Source: Methanobrevibacter sp. | GTDB taxonomy: Archaea; Methanobacteriota; Methanobacteria; Methanobacteriales; Methanobacteriaceae | Assembly: GCA_017652345.1 (NCBI GenBank) | Contig: JAGCBE010000190.1 | Location: forward strand, 1-8,750 | DNA length: 8,750 bases | Direction of reading: 5' to 3' | Part shown: positions 6,496 to 8,750 of the stretch, in pieces | How the letters are laid out: each line of letters opens with the position of its first letter | Position numbering within the stretch: the first letter of the stretch is position 1 | The notes under the pieces: model-generated | Told to the model about the DNA's origin: nothing | What the model saw: only the letters and a program-made list of their open reading frames with translations | Databases searched by the model: none | Made by a program: the position numbers and the translations under genes

Positions 6496-6702
6496 ATGGA
6501 AGAAGAACCAATATATGAAATGAAACTTACCAATGGAATTGGAGAGCAAATGCTTGCTCATGTAATTGAACAGTTCGATGTTGAACTTAAGCAAACTGAT
6601 TTTGGACCAAAACTCCAAGGTACAAAAGAAGAGCTTGAAAGAGCACAAGATTACATTGTTAAAGTAATGAAAGAAAGATTAGACGAATTAGATAAAAGAT
6701 AA
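6496..6702 (+). CDS. Conserved-looking 68-residue protein, function unknown
   Basis: I do not recognise this family. The 68 residues are acidic (many Glu and Asp) and lack cysteine, a membrane segment or a signal peptide. A beta-alpha-beta-alpha order can be read by eye: strand IYEMKLT (6-12), helix 15-27, strand VELKQTDFG-KLQG (29-42), and a long amphipathic helix from about 44 to 66 that could form a dimer or bind RNA. It is very probably a real gene. A GAGGG Shine-Dalgarno lies at 6486-6490, five bases before the ATG, codon use matches the neighbours, and a terminator hairpin overlaps its stop. It follows tyrS by 84 bases, with no strong promoter of its own, so it may be the last gene of the translation run. 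A role in translation is an inference from position only. Confidence 0.75.
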   Translation: MEEEPIYEMKLTNGIGEQMLAHVIEQFDVELKQTDFGPKLQGTKEELERAQDYIVKVMKERLDELDKR

Positions 6703-6737
6703 TCTAATTTCTATCTTTACTTCTTTTCCTTATTTTT
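6686..6737 (+). terminator. Terminator overlapping the stop codon of the 68-residue gene
   Basis: AATTAGAT (6686-6693) and ATCTAATT (6702-6709) are perfect 8-bp reverse complements around an 8-nt loop, with a possible extra G-U pair at 6685/6710. The stop codon (6700-6702) lies in the loop and at the first base of the right arm. A pyrimidine-rich, T-rich tract follows to about 6737. This closes the aIF2 beta-nmd3-tyrS-small gene run. Confidence 0.5.
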
Positions 6738-6767
6738 AAAAATAAAATTAGTTAAAATTTAAAAAAT

Positions 6768-6791
6768 AATTTAAGAGCATGTTCTTAAATT
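6768..6791. terminator. Palindromic hairpin between convergent genes (bidirectional terminator candidate)
   Basis: AATTTAAGA (6768-6776) and TCTTAAATT (6783-6791) pair perfectly. The next position (6777/6782) is G-T, a wobble pair in plus-strand RNA only, closing a CATG loop. TTCTATTTTT follows on the plus strand, and an oligo-T run (complement of 6741-6766) follows on the minus strand. It lies 13 bases after the tmk stop, so it can serve tmk and act as backup for the plus-strand genes. Confidence 0.5.
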
Positions 6792-6804
6792 TTCTATTTT
6801 TAGA

Positions 6805-7395
6805 TTATAAAATGCAATCCTTGCAAATGTCAAATAATGGAGCAACTGCTTTTTTAATGTCAGAAGAGACCTTATTCGGACCATTATTTGCATCGATTAT
6901 CTTAAAGTTATCATTGGATCCCGCCAAATCCAAGTAATTCTGTTTTACTCCAGTGAGGAACTCTTCATTTTCAAATTCATCTGTTCCATCACATCTTTCA
7001 ACTGATTTCTTGACATCCAAATCCAAGAGCAAAACCAAATCTGGAATTTTAGCAAACTTATTTATCTCTTTGATCCAATCCTGTGGATCTTGATATGATA
7101 AGCTGGAATAGAAAGACCTATCACTTATTACTACAACATTTTCTTTCTCCAATTGCTCAATCTTGTCCATTAGAATCAATCTGTCTGCTGCAAACAAAAG
7201 GCCTAATGTCTTTTGCATAGTGTCACTTGTAGCATCAGAGCGAGTTAGAAGCTTGCGAATAAGCTTTCCAACTTCCATGTCAGTTGGTTCAACAATTGTT
7301 TCAACTCTTAATCCATTGCTTTCTAGCCATTCCTTTAGCATTTTAATTTGAGTTGATTTTCCAGCGCCATCTATTCCTTCCAATACAATATACAT
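6805..7395 (-). CDS. tmk: Thymidylate kinase (dTMP kinase)
   Basis: The enzyme phosphorylates dTMP to dTDP with ATP, a required step of dTTP synthesis for DNA replication. The P-loop is EGIDGAGKST (6-15, K13). LFAADR (67-72) and the DR-type motif DRSFYSSLSYQ (92-102, D92, R93) are as in the TMK family. P-loop residue 10 is Gly, not Arg, and an Arg (R134) lies in the LID region, as in the E. coli-like class. At 196 residues the length is normal. The C-terminus ends CKDCIL, a C191-x2-C194 pair that I do not recall as a family feature. No Shine-Dalgarno precedes the ATG, and a TATA-like box lies about 26 bp upstream, so the mRNA is probably leaderless. The gene faces the translation run and shares the 7396-7643 spacer with the U32 gene. 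Confidence 0.95.
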   Translation of the reverse strand: MYIVLEGIDGAGKSTQIKMLKEWLESNGLRVETIVEPTDMEVGKLIRKLLTRSDATSDTMQKTLGLLFAADRLILMDKIEQLEKENVVVISDRSFYSSLSYQDPQDWIKEINKFAKIPDLVLLLDLDVKKSVERCDGTDEFENEEFLTGVKQNYLDLAGSNDNFKIIDANNGPNKVSSDIKKAVAPLFDICKDCIL

Positions 7396-7416
7396 AGAAT
7401 AGAATTTATTTTTAAA

Positions 7417-7425
7417 AATATATAA
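7417..7425 (-). promoter_or_regulatory. TATA box for tmk, placed for a leaderless mRNA
   Basis: On the minus strand this reads TTATATATT, centred about 26 bp before the A of the tmk ATG. Transcription would begin at or within a base or two of the start codon. The intervening bases hold no Shine-Dalgarno motif. Confidence 0.5.
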
Positions 7426-7455
7426 TTATTTTGAATTTTATTAGTTTTCACAAGC

Positions 7456-7468
7456 TATCGCAACGATA
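7456..7468. promoter_or_regulatory. Interrupted palindrome TATCG-CAA-CGATA (candidate operator)
   Basis: Arms TATCG (7456-7460) and CGATA (7464-7468) are perfect reverse complements around CAA. The site is the main GC-containing island in the otherwise nearly all-AT divergent spacer. It lies about 30 bp upstream of the tmk TATA box. An 11-bp direct repeat AATATAAATTA follows at 7469-7479 and 7484-7494. A regulator site is plausible, but no factor is recognised. Confidence 0.3.
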
Positions 7469-7523
7469 AATATAAATTATTTTAATATAAATTACCAATA
7501 ATTATTATAATATTAAAAATATG

Positions 7524-7530
7524 TATATAA
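7524..7530 (+). promoter_or_regulatory. Possible TATA box for the U32 gene
   Basis: TATATAA is the clearest plus-strand candidate in the 248-bp spacer. It would start transcription near 7552 and give a leader of about 90 nt. A 10-bp palindrome CTATTAATAG (7545-7554) would cover that start site. Several other AT-rich candidates exist, so the choice is weak. Confidence 0.25.
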
Positions 7531-7643
7531 TAAAATTAACAAACCTATTAATAGTTAGATTATTTTAAATAAAATATTATCAAATTAAACTAATTAAATA
7601 AAAAATACAATCATAAACAATCAAAATTATAGGAGATTACTTA

Positions 7644-8750
7644 ATGACATTACCTGAATTATTAGCCCCTGCAGGAGATTATGACATATTGGTTACAGCA
7701 ATCAATGCAGGAGCTGATGCAGTATACATATCTGGAGAAAGGTTTGGAGCAAGGGCATTTGCCAAAAACTTTACTTTAGAGGAAATAGAAAAAAGTGTGG
7801 AATATGCTCACTTGAATGGAGCAAAAATACATGTAACCGTAAACACCCTGATAAACAACTTTGAAGTTGTAGATGTGGTGAAATACCTATTCTACTTATA
7901 CAAAGTAGGAGTTGATGCGGTTATTGTACAGGATTTAGGAATTATTGAACTTATAAAAAACCTCATTCCAGGTCTTGAAGTTCATGCTTCCACACAAATG
8001 ACATTAAGTGATTATGATTGTATTTTATGGGCTGTTGAAAACAATATCTCACGGATAGTCTTCCCACGTGAAATAAGCGTTGACAAAATAGCGGAAATAT
8101 CCAAAAAACTGCAGGAATCCGACATCAATATGGAGCTTGAAGTCTTTGGACATGGGGCTCTCTGCTACTGTTTCAGTGGAAACTGCTACATCTCATCATA
8201 CAACAGCGGAAGAAGTGGAAACAGGGGAGCATGTGCACAGCCATGCCGTAAGCAATACAAACTCAAATATAAAAACTACAATGTTGGAAACGGATACCTA
8301 TTGTCAACTCACGATCTTGCAGTATACAAAGGATTGGATAAAATAGAGGATGCGGGAGTCTTTTCACTTAAGCTTGAAGGAAGAATGAAATCTGCAGATT
8401 ATGTTGGAACAATCACAAATGCATACAGACATTTGATTGACGGCGATGAAGGAGATTATGAAAAGGACTTAAGTCTTGTATTCAATAGGCAATTTACTGA
8501 CGGTTATATCCTCAATCAAAAGCCAGGGCAAGTTTTAGGAAGAGAAAGTTCAGGCCACGAAGGAGTTTACATAGGTAAAATCACAGAAAAAGAGGGGGAT
8601 TTAATCACAATAGCTAAGGAAAACGAAGAATTCAAGATAAACCTTGACATCGGTGACGGTACCTTAAGCTTACGCTTCTTGGCAATGTATACCTTGGCCA
8701 TCTGGATAACTCCCGATGTAGGAATCTCATCACCATTTGTGAGGTGGTAC
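7644..8750 (+). CDS. Peptidase U32 family protein (partial, runs off the window)
   Basis: The frame is open for 369 codons from the ATG to the window edge. GGAGAT at 7632-7637 supports the start. [10 protein letters not shown] (3-12) and DAVYISG (25-31) are typical N-terminal U32 features. The family signature ExFxxG[SA]xCx4GxCxIS is matched exactly at residues 166-184 (E166, C174, C181, S184). C197 and C201 (CAQPC) follow; related U32 proteins use conserved cysteines for an iron-sulfur cluster. [10 protein letters not shown] (241-250) and NRQFTDGY (281-288) are also typical. Some U32 proteins are labelled collagenase-like proteases, while RlhA and TrhP hydroxylate rRNA and tRNA; the translation-rich neighbourhood favours an RNA role here, as an inference. 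After about residue 339 (GDG) the sequence no longer looks like the family. See the 8658-8750 entry; the true C-terminus is not visible. Confidence 0.88.
   Translation, partial: MTLPELLAPAGDYDILVTAINAGADAVYISGERFGARAFAKNFTLEEIEKSVEYAHLNGAKIHVTVNTLINNFEVVDVVKYLFYLYKVGVDAVIVQDLGIIELIKNLIPGLEVHASTQMTLSDYDCILWAVENNISRIVFPREISVDKIAEISKKLQESDINMELEVFGHGALCYCFSGNCYISSYNSGRSGNRGACAQPCRKQYKLKYKNYNVGNGYLLSTHDLAVYKGLDKIEDAGVFSLKLEGRMKSADYVGTITNAYRHLIDGDEGDYEKDLSLVFNRQFTDGYILNQKPGQVLGRESSGHEGVYIGKITEKEGDLITIAKENEEFKINLDIGDGTLSLRFLAMYTLAIWITPDVGISSPFVRWY
8658..8750. other. Atypical terminal segment bounded by GGTAC, possible chimeric end or insertion
   Basis: The segment opens with GGTACC (8658-8663) and the window ends with GGTAC (8746-8750). 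G+C of 8661-8750 is 41 of 90 bases by hand count, above the rest of the U32 gene. Codons such as CGC, GCC and CCC appear, and the U32 frame turns into a hydrophobic, tryptophan-containing stretch unlike the expected C-terminal part of the family. Four of six frames are open here. The minus-strand frame containing [20 protein letters not shown] reads most like a real protein, but I do not recognise it. The overlapping GGTACC, CTTAAG and AAGCTT sites (8658-8671) look like a linker or junction. Confidence 0.4.

Noticed and set aside
8137..8346. 69-residue plus-strand reading frame with many His and Thr residues
   Set aside because: It lies entirely inside the U32 gene in another frame, over the conserved signature region, and has no Shine-Dalgarno; it is a shadow.

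Overview
The window looks like a chromosomal segment of a low-GC methanogenic archaeon of the order Methanobacteriales, most likely Methanobrevibacter or a close relative. The reasons are the archaeal replication and translation genes (MCM helicase, aIF2 beta, Nmd3, a compact archaeal TyrRS), the very AT-rich spacers with archaeal TATA-like boxes, and Shine-Dalgarno motifs of the GGAGG/GGTGA type. From memory the MCM resembles that of Methanothermobacter over its whole length. No mobile element, CRISPR array, tRNA or rRNA was seen.

Layout. 1-27 may be the last codons of an upstream gene. rlmE (123-755, +) encodes an FtsJ-type rRNA 2'-O-methyltransferase. It converges on a small one-pass membrane protein of unknown function (853-1284, -), whose mRNA seems to end in a hairpin built over its own stop codon. 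A 242-bp divergent spacer with an imperfect direct repeat and a perfect inverted repeat precedes mcm (1527-3533, +). mcm ends in a clear hairpin plus T-tract terminator. Then come aIF2 beta (3816-4223, +), nmd3 (4320-5360, +), tyrS (5446-6411, +) and a 68-residue protein of unknown function (6496-6702, +). These converge on tmk, thymidylate kinase (6805-7395, -). A second divergent spacer (7396-7643) leads to a U32-family protein (7644 to the window end, +) with no stop codon before the edge.

How they fit. Most genes serve ribosome maturation and translation: rRNA methylation, initiation, 50S maturation, tRNA charging and possibly U32-type RNA hydroxylation. Two serve DNA replication: MCM and dTMP kinase. 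Linkage of mcm with aIF2 beta and other translation genes is a recognised archaeal neighbourhood. Start signals appear to split by function. rlmE, aIF2 beta, the membrane protein, the 68-residue protein and the U32 gene have Shine-Dalgarno motifs. mcm and tmk have none, and each has a TATA-like box about 26-29 nt before the ATG, which suggests leaderless mRNAs.

The most unusual stretch is the last ~90 bases. They begin at a GGTACC and the window ends in GGTAC. They are richer in G+C than the rest, and the U32 reading frame stops looking like its family there. This could be a chimeric contig end, or a real insertion or rearrangement. No clear undescribed system was found; the regulatory repeats, the two unknown small genes and the odd tail are the points worth checking.
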